DNA of 64,000 nucleotides, taken from positions 167,001 through 231,000 of the forward strand of contig NZ_CP039645.1 of the NCBI RefSeq assembly GCF_004923315.1, given 5' to 3'. Under the pieces are notes generated by a model that was not told the DNA's origin, made no database searches, and saw only the letters and a list, made by a program, of their open reading frames with translations. The stretch is from Azospirillum sp. TSA2s. GTDB lineage: Bacteria > Pseudomonadota > Alphaproteobacteria > Azospirillales > Azospirillaceae. The position numbers and the translations under genes are program-made. Position 1 is the first letter of the stretch. Every line of letters starts with the position of its first letter. Below, piece after piece: positions 26,592 to 35,626 of this stretch.

Positions 26592-27089
26592 TTATTCGGC
26601 GGCTTTGGCGCCCGGCAGGACCTTCAGCCGGCAGCAGCCCTCGTCGTCCGGCTTCCAGGTTTCGCCTTTGAAGACGAAGCCGGCCGCTTCGAACAGCCCG
26701 CTGTCGATGGCGCCGGCCATCTTGCAGAGCAGTTCCAGATCGGTGTCGGAGCGGCCCTGGGCCTGCCAGGCTTCCTTCAGCGGGCAGCGGTGGAAGTGGA
26801 TTTCCAGCGCCTCGCCGTCGCACCGCTTGATCTCGGGCGCGAACATGCTGTCGCGGTTGGGAATGCCGTCGAGGAAGGCATGGCAGAGGCCGGTCAGGTC
26901 GTCCGGACCATGGCCGGCATACTTCGCGCCCATCGCCTCGCCGAGGCGGCGGGTGGCTTCCTGGCCGACCTCCAGCGCCGTTTCGGTGCCGAACCGCTCG
27001 CGCAGCACGTCGAACATATGGGCGTAGGACGCCGCGCGCATCGCATAGGCGTTGCGCAGAAGGGTGGGGTAATCGGTGGTATCCGACAT
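26592..27089 (-). CDS. L-2-amino-thiazoline-4-carboxylate hydrolase-like protein, copy 2
   Basis: A 165-residue protein of the same family as 21416-21907, strongly diverged from it. The family landmarks are HFHRCPLKEAWQAQG near residue 100, ELLCKMAGAIDSGLF near 120 and EGCCRLKVL near the end, again with cysteines and an aspartate in register. It is placed between the FAD oxidase (17 bases before) and livK (54 bases after). Two members flanking one importer suggests either a two-subunit enzyme or two successive steps. The start at 27089 follows a good GGAG site (AAGGAGACGCCC before the ATG). Confidence 0.82.
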   Translation of the reverse strand: MSDTTDYPTLLRNAYAMRAASYAHMFDVLRERFGTETALEVGQEATRRLGEAMGAKYAGHGPDDLTGLCHAFLDGIPNRDSMFAPEIKRCDGEALEIHFHRCPLKEAWQAQGRSDTDLELLCKMAGAIDSGLFEAAGFVFKGETWKPDDEGCCRLKVLPGAKAAE

Positions 27090-27106
27090 GCCGGGCGTCT
27101 CCTTGA

Positions 27107-28441
27107 TTAGATTTCGCGGGCGTCGTTCCAGCGGTATTGCAGGATCTTCAGCGGTCCGACGCGTTGCAGCAGGGCATTGAAGGGCAGGGGAGTCGGCGGG
27201 GTGAAGGGCAGGGCGAGATCCTTCGGATCCTGGCCGATCGCCGCCCGCGCCAGTTCCCGACCGAGCGAGATCGACAGCGCCACGCCGCGCCCGTTGCACC
27301 CGGCCCAGCCGAAGCCGTTCGGCCCCAGCCGGTGGACGCGGGGAAAGTAATCGGTGGTCATGGCGATTCGCCCATTCCACATGTAATCGAAGCTGACGCC
27401 GCTCAGCGCCGGGAACATCCCGGCCAGACGGTCGCCGACGATGCGCTTCAGCCGTTCCGCCCCGTTCACCGGGATCAGCAGCGCGCCGCCGGTCACCAGC
27501 CGGTTGTCGGCGGTGTAGCGCATGAAGCGCAGATCGCCATGGGTGTCCGACATCGCCTGACGGCCCGGCAGGATGGTTTTGCGGACATTGTCGCCCAACG
27601 GCGCGGTCGCCATCTGCCAGGACAGCACCGGCACCACCTCCGTCCGGATCTCATGGAAGACGGCGGCGGCATAGCCGTTGGTGCCCAGCACCAGCGCGTC
27701 GGCGGTCACCAATCCCTGCGGCGTGCGGGCGACCCACATGTCGCCGCGGCGTTCCACCGACAATGCCGGGGAGTTGACGTAGACCGCCGCCCCGGCCTCG
27801 ACGGCCTTGGCGGCAAGCCCGCGCACCAGCGCCAGCGGGTTGATGTGCCCGCCGGTCCGGTTCATCCAGCCGCCGTAATAGGCATCGGTGCCGAGAAGGG
27901 CGGAGACCGCGGCGCGGTCCAGCAACTCCACGTCGGCGCCGTACCGGCCCCATTGGGTGGCCCGGCGTTCGGCGATCTTGATACGGCCCGGCGAATGCAC
28001 CGGCTGAACCCAGCCGGTCTGCTCCGCCGCGCAGTCGATGCCGAGACGGCGCACCAGATCGAACAGGGTGGAGGCGCTGTCACGGATCAGGCCGACGAAG
28101 CGCTCCCCGGCCTCGCCGCCGAAACGGGCGACGAGGTCGGCGGGATCGGGGCGGGTCAGGGTCGGGATGACCTGCCCGTTGTTGCGTCCCGAAGCGCCCC
28201 GGCCGAGTTCGGACGCCTCCAGCACCACCGCGTGCTTGCCGGCCTCCGCCGCGTGCAGGGCGGCCGACAGGCCGGTGAAGCCGCCGCCGATCACCAGCAC
28301 ATCGGCCTGCACGTTGCCCTGCAACACCGGCAGGTCCGGAGGCGGCGGGGCGGTGGCCTCCCATAGCGAGTCCGGGCGTCGCCAAATCCCGCCCCGGCCT
28401 GGAATGTCCTGCGCCTGGTCTGCCACGTCCGCCTGCCCCAT
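27107..28441 (-). CDS. FAD-dependent amine/amino-acid oxidoreductase (DAO family, PuuB/OrdL-like)
   Basis: A 444-residue flavoprotein of the DAO superfamily. The dinucleotide-binding motif is VLVIGGGFTGLSAALHAAEAG near residues 48-68, followed by the ASGRNNGQVIP stretch typical of the gamma-glutamylputrescine oxidase/OrdL branch. The C-terminal FAD contact is GFGWAGCNGRGVALSISLG. It lacks a signal peptide and begins with a WxxP-rich segment, as in that branch. It should oxidise an amine or N-substituted amino acid to an imine. It starts the run of genes that leads into the Liv importer. Confidence 0.87.
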   Translation of the reverse strand: MGQADVADQAQDIPGRGGIWRRPDSLWEATAPPPPDLPVLQGNVQADVLVIGGGFTGLSAALHAAEAGKHAVVLEASELGRGASGRNNGQVIPTLTRPDPADLVARFGGEAGERFVGLIRDSASTLFDLVRRLGIDCAAEQTGWVQPVHSPGRIKIAERRATQWGRYGADVELLDRAAVSALLGTDAYYGGWMNRTGGHINPLALVRGLAAKAVEAGAAVYVNSPALSVERRGDMWVARTPQGLVTADALVLGTNGYAAAVFHEIRTEVVPVLSWQMATAPLGDNVRKTILPGRQAMSDTHGDLRFMRYTADNRLVTGGALLIPVNGAERLKRIVGDRLAGMFPALSGVSFDYMWNGRIAMTTDYFPRVHRLGPNGFGWAGCNGRGVALSISLGRELARAAIGQDPKDLALPFTPPTPLPFNALLQRVGPLKILQYRWNDAREI

Positions 28442-28609
28442 TCGGTCAAAATCCGTCAGGACCGATCCGTTCTTGGGTCAGGTCCCTTCGTTTCCAGACA
28501 AACTATGAGACAAAAGGCACACGTGCGCAATTCCCAAGATTTTCTCGCAAAAACATTCTTATGCCATGCGTCGTGCTGGGAAATTCATGGGAATTGCACA
28601 AGAGGCAGA

Positions 28610-29785
28610 TCACCCGGCTTTCGGCAGCACGGTCTCGGCCAGCCGCACCCAATAGCTGGCGCCGATCGGCAACACCGCGTCGTTGAAGTCATAATGCGGG
28701 CTGTGCAGATTGCGCCCCTGGTCAGAAGGCCCGGCGCCGACCCAGATGTAGCAGCCCGGCCGCTTCTGCAGCATGAAGGAGAAATCCTCCGCCCCCATGC
28801 TGGGCATCGGGTCCAGATCAAGGGCGTCTTCTCCGACCACCCGCGCCGCCGCTTGCCGCGCCAGTTCGGTTTCCTTGACGCTGTTGGTGGTGGGGGGATA
28901 GCGCCGTTCGTAGCGCAGGCTGGCCTCGACGCCGAACCCGCCGGCGATGGCGGTCGCGACCTCGCCCATGCGGCGCTGAACCAAATCCTGAACCTCCGGC
29001 CGGAAGGTCCGCACCGTGCCGCGGAGTACGGCGGTGGCCGGCAGGACATTCCACGTATCGCCGGCGTGGAATTGGGTGACGCTGACGACGGCCGAATCGA
29101 TGGGATGGACGCTGCGGGCGGCGATGGTCTGCCAAGCCCCCACGATCTGGCTTCCCACCATGATCGTGTCCGTTCCCATGTGCGGCATGCCGGCGTGGGT
29201 GCCCTTGCCGGTCAGGGTCAGCTCGAAGATGTCGTAGGCGGCCATCAGCGGGCCGGGGCGCAGCGCGATGCGGCCGACCTCCAGCCCCGGCCAATTGTGC
29301 ATGCCGAAGACCTTTTCCACCGGGAAACGGTCGAACAGCCCTTCCTCGACCATCACGCGTCCGCCGCCCTCATTCTCCTCGGCCGGCTGGAAGATGAAGA
29401 CGATGGTGCCCTGGAAGAGGTTGGGATTCTCGGTCAGGTGGCGGGCCGCGCCCAGCAGCATCGCCGTATGCCCGTCATGTCCGCAGGCGTGCATGCGCCC
29501 CGGATTGCGCGAGCTGTGGGGCAGGTTGGTTTCCTCGTGGATGTGCAGCGCATCCATGTCGGCGCGGAAGCCGACCATCGGACCCTCGCCGTTGCGCAGG
29601 ATCCCGACCACCCCGGTCTTGGCGAGGCCGCGATGGACCTCCAGCCCGAAGGAGGCCAGCTTTTCCGCCACGAAGTCGCTGGTCCGCTGTTCCTCGAAGG
29701 CGGTTTCCGGATGGGCGTGCAGATCGCGCCGCCATTCCGTCATGTCCGCCGTCAGCCTGTCCATTCCCGTCGCCATCCCGTCCAT
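28610..29785 (-). CDS. M20-family amidohydrolase (hippurate/N-acyl- or N-carbamoyl-amino-acid hydrolase type)
   Basis: A 391-residue metallopeptidase of the aminoacylase-1/HipO branch. Metal ligands are in MHACGHDGHTAMLLGAAR (C and two H), FQPAEENEGGG (Glu-Glu) and MPSMGAEDFSFML. The dimerisation domain carries the family's MPHMGTD segment. Members release amino acids from N-acyl or N-carbamoyl forms. It lies 168 bases upstream of the FAD oxidase in the same direction, so it may belong to the same pathway with a separate promoter. The ATG at 29785 is favoured by AGAGGAA upstream; a TTG eight codons earlier is less likely. Confidence 0.87.
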   Translation of the reverse strand: MDGMATGMDRLTADMTEWRRDLHAHPETAFEEQRTSDFVAEKLASFGLEVHRGLAKTGVVGILRNGEGPMVGFRADMDALHIHEETNLPHSSRNPGRMHACGHDGHTAMLLGAARHLTENPNLFQGTIVFIFQPAEENEGGGRVMVEEGLFDRFPVEKVFGMHNWPGLEVGRIALRPGPLMAAYDIFELTLTGKGTHAGMPHMGTDTIMVGSQIVGAWQTIAARSVHPIDSAVVSVTQFHAGDTWNVLPATAVLRGTVRTFRPEVQDLVQRRMGEVATAIAGGFGVEASLRYERRYPPTTNSVKETELARQAAARVVGEDALDLDPMPSMGAEDFSFMLQKRPGCYIWVGAGPSDQGRNLHSPHYDFNDAVLPIGASYWVRLAETVLPKAG

Positions 29786-29998
29786 CGCCTGTTCCTCTTG
29801 TTCGGGCAAAATCCTGTTTCAATCCTGCCCAACTTATACCGGGACCGAAACGGTCTATTTCGGCCGGAACGCCCGAAGCCGTTCCGTGACCCCGCGTGAT
29901 GGTGGGGACCGCCCGGCGCCGACCGGCGCAGGAGTTCCCTGCCGCCGCCGTACAACGAACAAGCGCGGCCCGATGCCGCCGACGGGTTCATTGACGGA

Positions 29999-32320
29999 AT
30001 GGCGACGACCATGGACGGGAACGCGACACGGCGTACCGACGGATTGCTGCGTCTTGCGGTCCAGCATCACAATGCCGGACAGAGCGAACGGGCGGAGCGG
30101 TTTTGCCGCGAGATCCTGCGAATCGACCCGACGCATGGCGATGCCGCCCATCTGCTGGGCCACATCGCCTATCAGGACGGGCGCAGGACCGACGCCACCC
30201 GGCTGTTCGACACCGCGGCGCGGTCCAATGCGCTGGTCGGCTCCTACCATCTGGCGCTCGGACAGGCGTTGATGGAGGAGGGGCGCGTGGCGGCCGCACT
30301 CGCCAGCGCCCGCCGGGCTCTTGCCGTCAATCCCGACGATGCCGCCGCGCTGTGCCTGCTGGGCTCCATCGCCGGGCGGCAGGGGCGGCCGGTCGTGGCG
30401 TTGCGCTGCTACCGCGCTGCGGCGCGTCTGGTGCCGAGTGCGGCCGAACCGCGGCTCGGCATGGGCCGCGCGCTGGAGGACCTGCGGCAGGCCGGACCTG
30501 CCATCGGCTGCTACCGTATGGCGGCAAAGCTGCGGCCGCAGGATGGCGCCACCCGCGTCGTGCTGGCCAACGCGCTGCGCCGTTGGGGTGCGATGGCGGA
30601 GGCTGCCGCCGCTTATCGGGACGCCATCGGGCTGGGCGCCGGCAATGGGTCGGTCTGGGCCAATCTGGGCGCCACATTTCAGGGGCTGGGCCGGTTCGGC
30701 GAGGCTGAAGGCGCCTATGTCGAGGCTTTGCGCCGCGAGCCCGGCCATGCCGAGACCCGCAACAATCTGGGCCTGCTGCTGCATGCGCAGGGCTGCCATC
30801 AGGAGGCGCGGTCGCGGTTCCGCACCGCGCTGGTGCTCGACCCGTGCCATGTTCCGGCGCTCGTCAACCTGGGGCTGGCGGACTCGGCGCTCGGCGACCA
30901 GGGCGGTGCGGAGCGGTGGCAGCGTCGCGCCGTCGCCCGCGAGCCCGGCCGGGCGGAGGCATGGAACAATCTGGGCAACGCCTGCAAGGCCCAGGGGCGG
31001 CGGGCGGAAGCCGAGCATTGCTGGAAACGCGCGCTGGCGCTGCACCCCGCCTTCGCCGATGCGCTGGGGAATCTCGGCGCCGACCTGTCGGACCGCGAAG
31101 CCTTTGGGCCGGCGGTGGTGCAGGTGCGCCGTGCCATCCGGCTGATGCCCGGCCATGCGCCGCTGCATGCCGTGCTGGCCTATGCGCTGAACGGTGCCCA
31201 GAGCCCGGTCGAGGCCGACGTCGCCTGCCGCAAGGCGCTGGCGCTGGCGCCGTCGCTGGCCGACCCGCTCTGCACCCTGGGGCTGGCGGAGCAACGGCAG
31301 GGGCGGGCCGACGCCGGCCGCTGGTTCGAGCGCGCCGTCGCCGCGGCGCCCGGCCATGCGCTTGCCCGCTTCAACCGCGGCCTGCTGTCGCTGGAACGCG
31401 GCGCACTGAGCGCCGGCTGGGCCGACTACGCCTTCCGCTTCAAGGCCGGGCGCGTGCGGCCGGAGCGGCGCTTCACCATCCCCGAATGGACGGGCGAGCC
31501 GCTGGACGGCAAGCGCCTGTTCGTCTGGCGCGAGCAGGGGGTGGGGGACGAGTTCCTGTTCGCCTCCTGCTATCCCGACCTGATCAGGATGGCCGGGCGG
31601 GTGGTGATCGAATGCGAACGCCGGCTGGTGCCGCTGTTCGCCCGCTCCTTCCCGAAGGCGACGGTGCGTGCCGAACAGCCGCCCTGCGGGCTGATGGAGG
31701 CGGAGACGGTCGATTGCGACTATCACATCCCGGCCGGCTCGGTCCCGCGTCTGCTGCGCGAGCGGCTGTCGACTTTTCCGGCGCGGTCCTGCTGGCTGTT
31801 CGCCGACGGCAGCCGCGTCGCCGACTGGCGCGAGCGGCTGGATGGCGCGGGCGACGATCTGCGGGTCGGCATCAGCTGGCGCAGTCAGGTGATGACCGCC
31901 GACCGCCGTAGCGCCTATCTGCCGCTGGATGCCTGGGGACCACTCTTCGCGGTGCCCGGCGTCACCTTCGTGAACCTGCAGTATGACGACTGCCAGCGTG
32001 AAATCCTGGCGGCGGAACGGCGGTTCGGGCAGCCGATCTATGGCTGGACAGGGCTGGACCTGCGCGACGATTTCGAGGAGACGGCGGCGCTGGTGTCGGC
32101 GCTCGACCTCGTCATCGCGCCGGCCAATTCGGTGGCGGAGCTGGCCGGTGCGCTGGGAGTGCCGGTCTGGCGCTTCGGTCACCGGGATTGGACGCAGCTC
32201 GGCACCGCCGGGCGGCCCTGGTACCCCTCGATGCGCCTGTTCCAGCCGCTGGGCGGGCAGGGGCTTGAACAGTCGCTGGAGCGGATCGCGACGGAATTGC
32301 GGCGGGTGGCGGGGGGCTGA
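29999..32320 (+). CDS. TPR protein with C-terminal glycosyltransferase-like domain
   Basis: A 773-residue protein. Residues about 15-470 are a chain of roughly twelve tetratricopeptide repeats (for example WANLGATFQGLGRFGEAEGAYVEAL and AWNNLGNACKAQGRRAEAE). From about 475 a globular domain follows with PEWTGEPLDGKRLFVWREQGVGDEF, then LRVGISWRSQ and DLVIAPANSVAELAGALGVPVW, which resembles the GT-B domain of TPR-linked transferases. Such proteins near flagellin genes often glycosylate flagellin. The position beside fliS-fliD-flagellin supports that role, but substrate and sugar are unknown. It faces away from the M20 gene across a 213-base space. Confidence 0.78.
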   Translation: MATTMDGNATRRTDGLLRLAVQHHNAGQSERAERFCREILRIDPTHGDAAHLLGHIAYQDGRRTDATRLFDTAARSNALVGSYHLALGQALMEEGRVAAALASARRALAVNPDDAAALCLLGSIAGRQGRPVVALRCYRAAARLVPSAAEPRLGMGRALEDLRQAGPAIGCYRMAAKLRPQDGATRVVLANALRRWGAMAEAAAAYRDAIGLGAGNGSVWANLGATFQGLGRFGEAEGAYVEALRREPGHAETRNNLGLLLHAQGCHQEARSRFRTALVLDPCHVPALVNLGLADSALGDQGGAERWQRRAVAREPGRAEAWNNLGNACKAQGRRAEAEHCWKRALALHPAFADALGNLGADLSDREAFGPAVVQVRRAIRLMPGHAPLHAVLAYALNGAQSPVEADVACRKALALAPSLADPLCTLGLAEQRQGRADAGRWFERAVAAAPGHALARFNRGLLSLERGALSAGWADYAFRFKAGRVRPERRFTIPEWTGEPLDGKRLFVWREQGVGDEFLFASCYPDLIRMAGRVVIECERRLVPLFARSFPKATVRAEQPPCGLMEAETVDCDYHIPAGSVPRLLRERLSTFPARSCWLFADGSRVADWRERLDGAGDDLRVGISWRSQVMTADRRSAYLPLDAWGPLFAVPGVTFVNLQYDDCQREILAAERRFGQPIYGWTGLDLRDDFEETAALVSALDLVIAPANSVAELAGALGVPVWRFGHRDWTQLGTAGRPWYPSMRLFQPLGGQGLEQSLERIATELRRVAGG

Positions 32321-32325
32321 CCGGT

Positions 32326-32604
32326 CTAAATCAGCCGCGGCGGCTGATCGCCATCCTCGTCGAAGCTCCGGTTGGACGGCGGCAGGCGGAAGGCGGCGGC
32401 GAAGATGCGGTCGGCAAGGTCCGGGGGCGGGCGGTCTTCCGATTGCCCGAGCGCCAGTTCCATCGTCACCATGTCGTCCAGCATCGCCTGCGCCTTGACC
32501 GAACGCAGAAGAAGGCGCCGCGCATCCCTGGCTGCATCGGCCGGCCAGAGGGAGAGGTCGCCTCCAAAGCGATCGAGCCGATCGCGAAACTCCTCATCCG
32601 TCAT
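32326..32604 (-). CDS. Small protein co-encoded with ECF sigma factor
   Basis: A 92-residue hydrophilic protein starting MTDEEFRDRLDRFGGDLSLWP. No membrane segment and no zinc-finger HxxxCxxC motif are present, so it is not a classic anti-sigma factor. The opening RFGGDLSLWPADA is a recurrent N-terminus of small alphaproteobacterial proteins encoded after ECF sigma genes. The start overlaps the sigma stop by 11 bases, indicating translational coupling and a probable regulatory partnership. It converges with the TPR gene, five bases apart. Confidence 0.65.
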   Translation of the reverse strand: MTDEEFRDRLDRFGGDLSLWPADAARDARRLLLRSVKAQAMLDDMVTMELALGQSEDRPPPDLADRIFAAAFRLPPSNRSFDEDGDQPPRLI

Positions 32605-33274
32605 CGAAGGAATCCCTGGCCGCCTGCGCACTGGCGCGCAGCAGCAGCCGGAGTTGCTGGCGCGCGCGTTTCAAAAGCGACTCTACAGCACCGACGCTGA
32701 TTTGCATAACGGCGGCGATGTCGGCGTTGCTTAAATTCTCGTAATAAAACAGCGTCACTGCGGCGCGCTGCTGCGGGGTCAGCCTGTTCTGGGCATCCAA
32801 AAGGCGCGCGGCGACCTGCCGGCGATGGATGGTGGTGACCGCGTCGGGGGCGCTGTCCGACGGCTCCGCCACGGTTTCCAGATCCTGGCCGACCGGCCGG
32901 CGCTTGTGGTCGATGCAGCGGTTCACCACCACGCGGTAGAGCCACGTCGTGAACCGGGCGCCGCCGTCGTCGCTCCATTGGGTGCGGCGCTGCCAGACCT
33001 GCAGGAAGGCGTCCTGCACAACATCCTCGGCCTCCGCCTCGTTGCCGGTCAGGCGGCGGGCCAGGGCATAGGTGCGTTTCAGGTGGCGATTCACCAGCCG
33101 CCGATAAGCCGTCTGGCTGCCGGCGCGGATTTGCGCCATCAGCGCTTCGTCGCTGTCCTCGTCCGCGGGGATGATGACACCGGAGGCGGGACCCCGGCTC
33201 AGGTCCCCGGACATGGAGCGCCCGACGCTGGACTCCTCCCGCAGAAGGTCAAGCCGAGAGTCCGCCATTTGCAT
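32594..33274 (-). CDS. ECF-type RNA polymerase sigma factor
   Basis: A 226-residue sigma-70 family protein. Region 2 is visible as YRRLVNRHLKRTYALARRLTGNEAEAEDVVQDAFLQVW in outline, near residues 60-100, with FTTWLYRVVVNRCIDHKRR. Region 4 has LTPQQRAAVTLFYYENLSNADIAAVMQISVGAVESLLKRAR in outline, the promoter -35 reader. The N-terminal 45 residues are a non-conserved extension. The start is uncertain: 33274 gives an overlap of 26 bases with fliS, while a later Met at 33214 avoids it. Its place directly after fliS suggests possible co-expression with the filament genes. Confidence 0.88.
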   Translation of the reverse strand: MQMADSRLDLLREESSVGRSMSGDLSRGPASGVIIPADEDSDEALMAQIRAGSQTAYRRLVNRHLKRTYALARRLTGNEAEAEDVVQDAFLQVWQRRTQWSDDGGARFTTWLYRVVVNRCIDHKRRPVGQDLETVAEPSDSAPDAVTTIHRRQVAARLLDAQNRLTPQQRAAVTLFYYENLSNADIAAVMQISVGAVESLLKRARQQLRLLLRASAQAARDSFDDG

Positions 33275-33728
33275 GATCCATCGTTCTCCCGACGACGGAT
33301 GCATGCGGCCCTTTGGCCGGCGCACCGACGACAGTGGATGGCCCGCTGCGTTCTGCGGCGATGGCCTGCCAGGCCTTCAGCATGAAGGACGTCTGGCGGA
33401 TGAGCGAGTCACAGGCCGCAACCGGATCCTTCCGGCTGGCGGCGGCGCCCGCCTGCACGATCAGCCGGTGGTAGAACCGCCGAAGCGTCAGCGCGACATC
33501 CTTATTTTTGTCGAAAACCAGAATGGAATCAAGGCCTGCGAACACCATGACCGCATTTCGGATCGCAGTGTGGTGCGCTTCGAATCGGCGGTCCGCGGCG
33601 GCGTCTCGGGCGGCATACAGATGGGTCATCGCCCGCTCGTACAGCCGCACCACGGCGACCAGCGGCGGCACCGCGCTGTTGGCGACGGCGTAGGCATTCA
33701 GGGCTTTCGAATAGGCGGAATTGCGCAT
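33249..33728 (-). CDS. fliS: Flagellar export chaperone FliS-like
   Basis: A 159-residue helical protein. The FliS pattern is recognisable in ALNAYAVANSAVPPLVAVVRLYERAMTHLYAARDA (outline) near residues 9-45, followed by helices ending TSFMLKAWQAIAA. FliS binds flagellin's C-terminal tail before export. The last 30 residues are low-complexity. It lies 38 bases after fliD in the usual fliD-fliS order. Confidence 0.78.
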   Translation of the reverse strand: MRNSAYSKALNAYAVANSAVPPLVAVVRLYERAMTHLYAARDAAADRRFEAHHTAIRNAVMVFAGLDSILVFDKNKDVALTLRRFYHRLIVQAGAAASRKDPVAACDSLIRQTSFMLKAWQAIAAERSGPSTVVGAPAKGPHASVVGRTMDHANGGLSA

Positions 33729-33766
33729 GGCGCCAAATCCTCATCATGGAAGGACCGTGACCGCTG

Positions 33767-35449
33767 TCAGCTGTCGCTGCTGCTGTCGCTGTAGGTCAGC
33801 TGTTTCAGCAGAAGGGCCGCCGTCTCGGCCGCCGCCTCCAGCTTCGCGTAATAGGCGGTCAGGGTGCTGCGGTAGGTCTCGGCCTTGGTCTTGATGTCGG
33901 AGGACCGGCTTTCCAGCTCGGTGTCGCGGGTTTCCAGATCGTCGATGGCAGTCGCGAGGTCGCTGTCGTAGTCCGCCGACGCATCGTCGATGACGCCGAA
34001 CAGCTTGTCGGCCAGCCCTTGCGAGAAATCGATGTCAACGCTGCCGCTGTTGCCGGAATAGACCAGAACGATGCCTTCATAGGCGGTGCCGGTCGCGCCG
34101 ATGATGCGGTTGCCGCTGACGGTGAACAGGCTGCTGTCGCCGTCGACCGATGCAGAGGTCAGGTTCCCGTCGTCGCCGCGCACGATGTCCAGCGTGAAGG
34201 ACAAAGCCGAAGCACTGCTGGTGTAGCGCAGCAACGACATCTGGCTGGACGAACTCGTCATGTTGAGGCCCAGCAACTGCTGAACCGCATCGACGTCGCT
34301 GCTGAGGATGCTGTTCAGCGTGTCCTCGTCCAGTTCCAGCTCGTTGGAACTGTTGAAACTGATGCCGAGGGAAGCCATCGACAGCACTGTGCCGTCATCG
34401 GTGGTGATCGACGTGTTGAGGGCGCTGTTCACCGACCTGACGATCTGCCGCAGCAGGCTGTCGGAAAACAGCGTCGCGTCGCTGGACGCCGTGCCGTCAC
34501 TGGTCGTCGCCTGCTGCGTCAGCACGAAGTCGCGGTATTCGTTATAGGCGTCGACGAAGCTGGTGATCGCCGACTTGATCGAGGACAGGTCGGTCGACAC
34601 CTCCATCGAGATCGCCGTGTCGGGGCTGGCGCTGTAGAGGTTCAGCGTCACGCCTTCGATGGCGTCGTCGATGGTGTTGGAAGCGCGGGTGATGGTGACG
34701 CCGTCGATCTCGACGATCGCATCCTGCACCGCGACCAGCTCGTTCTTGATGGCACCGTCGCTGTCGGTCAGGCCGAGCGACGACAGGACGCCGTCGCCGC
34801 CGTCGGTCAGCGAAATGGCCTCGCCCGTGTTGTTGGAGGTCAGGATCAGCTGATAGCTGCTGTCGCTGACCTGCACGATGCTGGCGGTGACGCCGCTGGT
34901 GGATTTGTTGGCGTTGATGGCGTCGCGCAGGTCGGTCAGGCTGTCGTCGCTCTCCATCGCGATGGTGACGGCGCTGCCGTCGGCCGCCTGGAGCGTGAAG
35001 CTGCCGGAATAGCCCAGCGCATCGGTCTTGCTGCCGACGGCATCCGCGGCGATCTTGTGCTTGGTGGCGAGTTGCTGCACCACGACCGAATAGGTGCCGA
35101 CCTCCGTATCGTCGTCCACCGTGGCGCTGAACACGTCGTCGTCGCCGACATAGGCGGTCCGCTGCCCGAACAGGTTGGAGGACGCGCCGGTGGAGACGCT
35201 GCGGTTGCGCAGCCCGTCGATGGCGTCGTTGACCGCCTGCAGCTTGTCCTGCAGGTCGGTGTAGGCGGTGATCTTCGCCTCGTTCGCCGTGATCTTGGTG
35301 TCGATCCGGTCGGCCTTCGCCAGCCTCGCATTGACCTTCGCCTCGATCAGGGTGGCATAATCGATGCCGGTGCCCGAATCGCTGGAAGACAGGGCGGAAT
35401 AGCCGGTGCTCGCGGCCGTGCTGGACGTGGTGGAGCTGACCGTTGTCAT
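33767..35449 (-). CDS. fliD: Flagellar hook-associated protein 2 (filament cap) FliD
   Basis: A 560-residue secreted structural protein. The N-terminal domain has SDSGTGIDYATLIEAKVNARLAKADRIDTKI in outline, with the coiled region after it. Central D2/D3 domains are rich in Ser, Thr and Asp with few charges. The C-terminal part includes LRQIVRSVNSALNTSI and the closing coiled coil DDLETRDTELESRSSDI. FliD caps the growing filament. The lack of cysteine and low aromatic content are typical for exported flagellar axial proteins. Confidence 0.92.
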   Translation of the reverse strand: MTTVSSTTSSTAASTGYSALSSSDSGTGIDYATLIEAKVNARLAKADRIDTKITANEAKITAYTDLQDKLQAVNDAIDGLRNRSVSTGASSNLFGQRTAYVGDDDVFSATVDDDTEVGTYSVVVQQLATKHKIAADAVGSKTDALGYSGSFTLQAADGSAVTIAMESDDSLTDLRDAINANKSTSGVTASIVQVSDSSYQLILTSNNTGEAISLTDGGDGVLSSLGLTDSDGAIKNELVAVQDAIVEIDGVTITRASNTIDDAIEGVTLNLYSASPDTAISMEVSTDLSSIKSAITSFVDAYNEYRDFVLTQQATTSDGTASSDATLFSDSLLRQIVRSVNSALNTSITTDDGTVLSMASLGISFNSSNELELDEDTLNSILSSDVDAVQQLLGLNMTSSSSQMSLLRYTSSASALSFTLDIVRGDDGNLTSASVDGDSSLFTVSGNRIIGATGTAYEGIVLVYSGNSGSVDIDFSQGLADKLFGVIDDASADYDSDLATAIDDLETRDTELESRSSDIKTKAETYRSTLTAYYAKLEAAAETAALLLKQLTYSDSSSDS

Positions 35450-35626
35450 TGCAGAACTCTCCCGGCTCCGGCCGCCCGGTGGGCGGCGGATGGCACGGCC
35501 ATGAAGAGGTCATGACCGTGAATTCCATGGGGCTGATGACGAGAGGAAAACGGCCGCCGGCGACGCGCCCCACGAGTGTGTGAGGCTGTGCGGGACGCGC
35601 GCCCCCGCCGGCGGCCTTACGAACCG

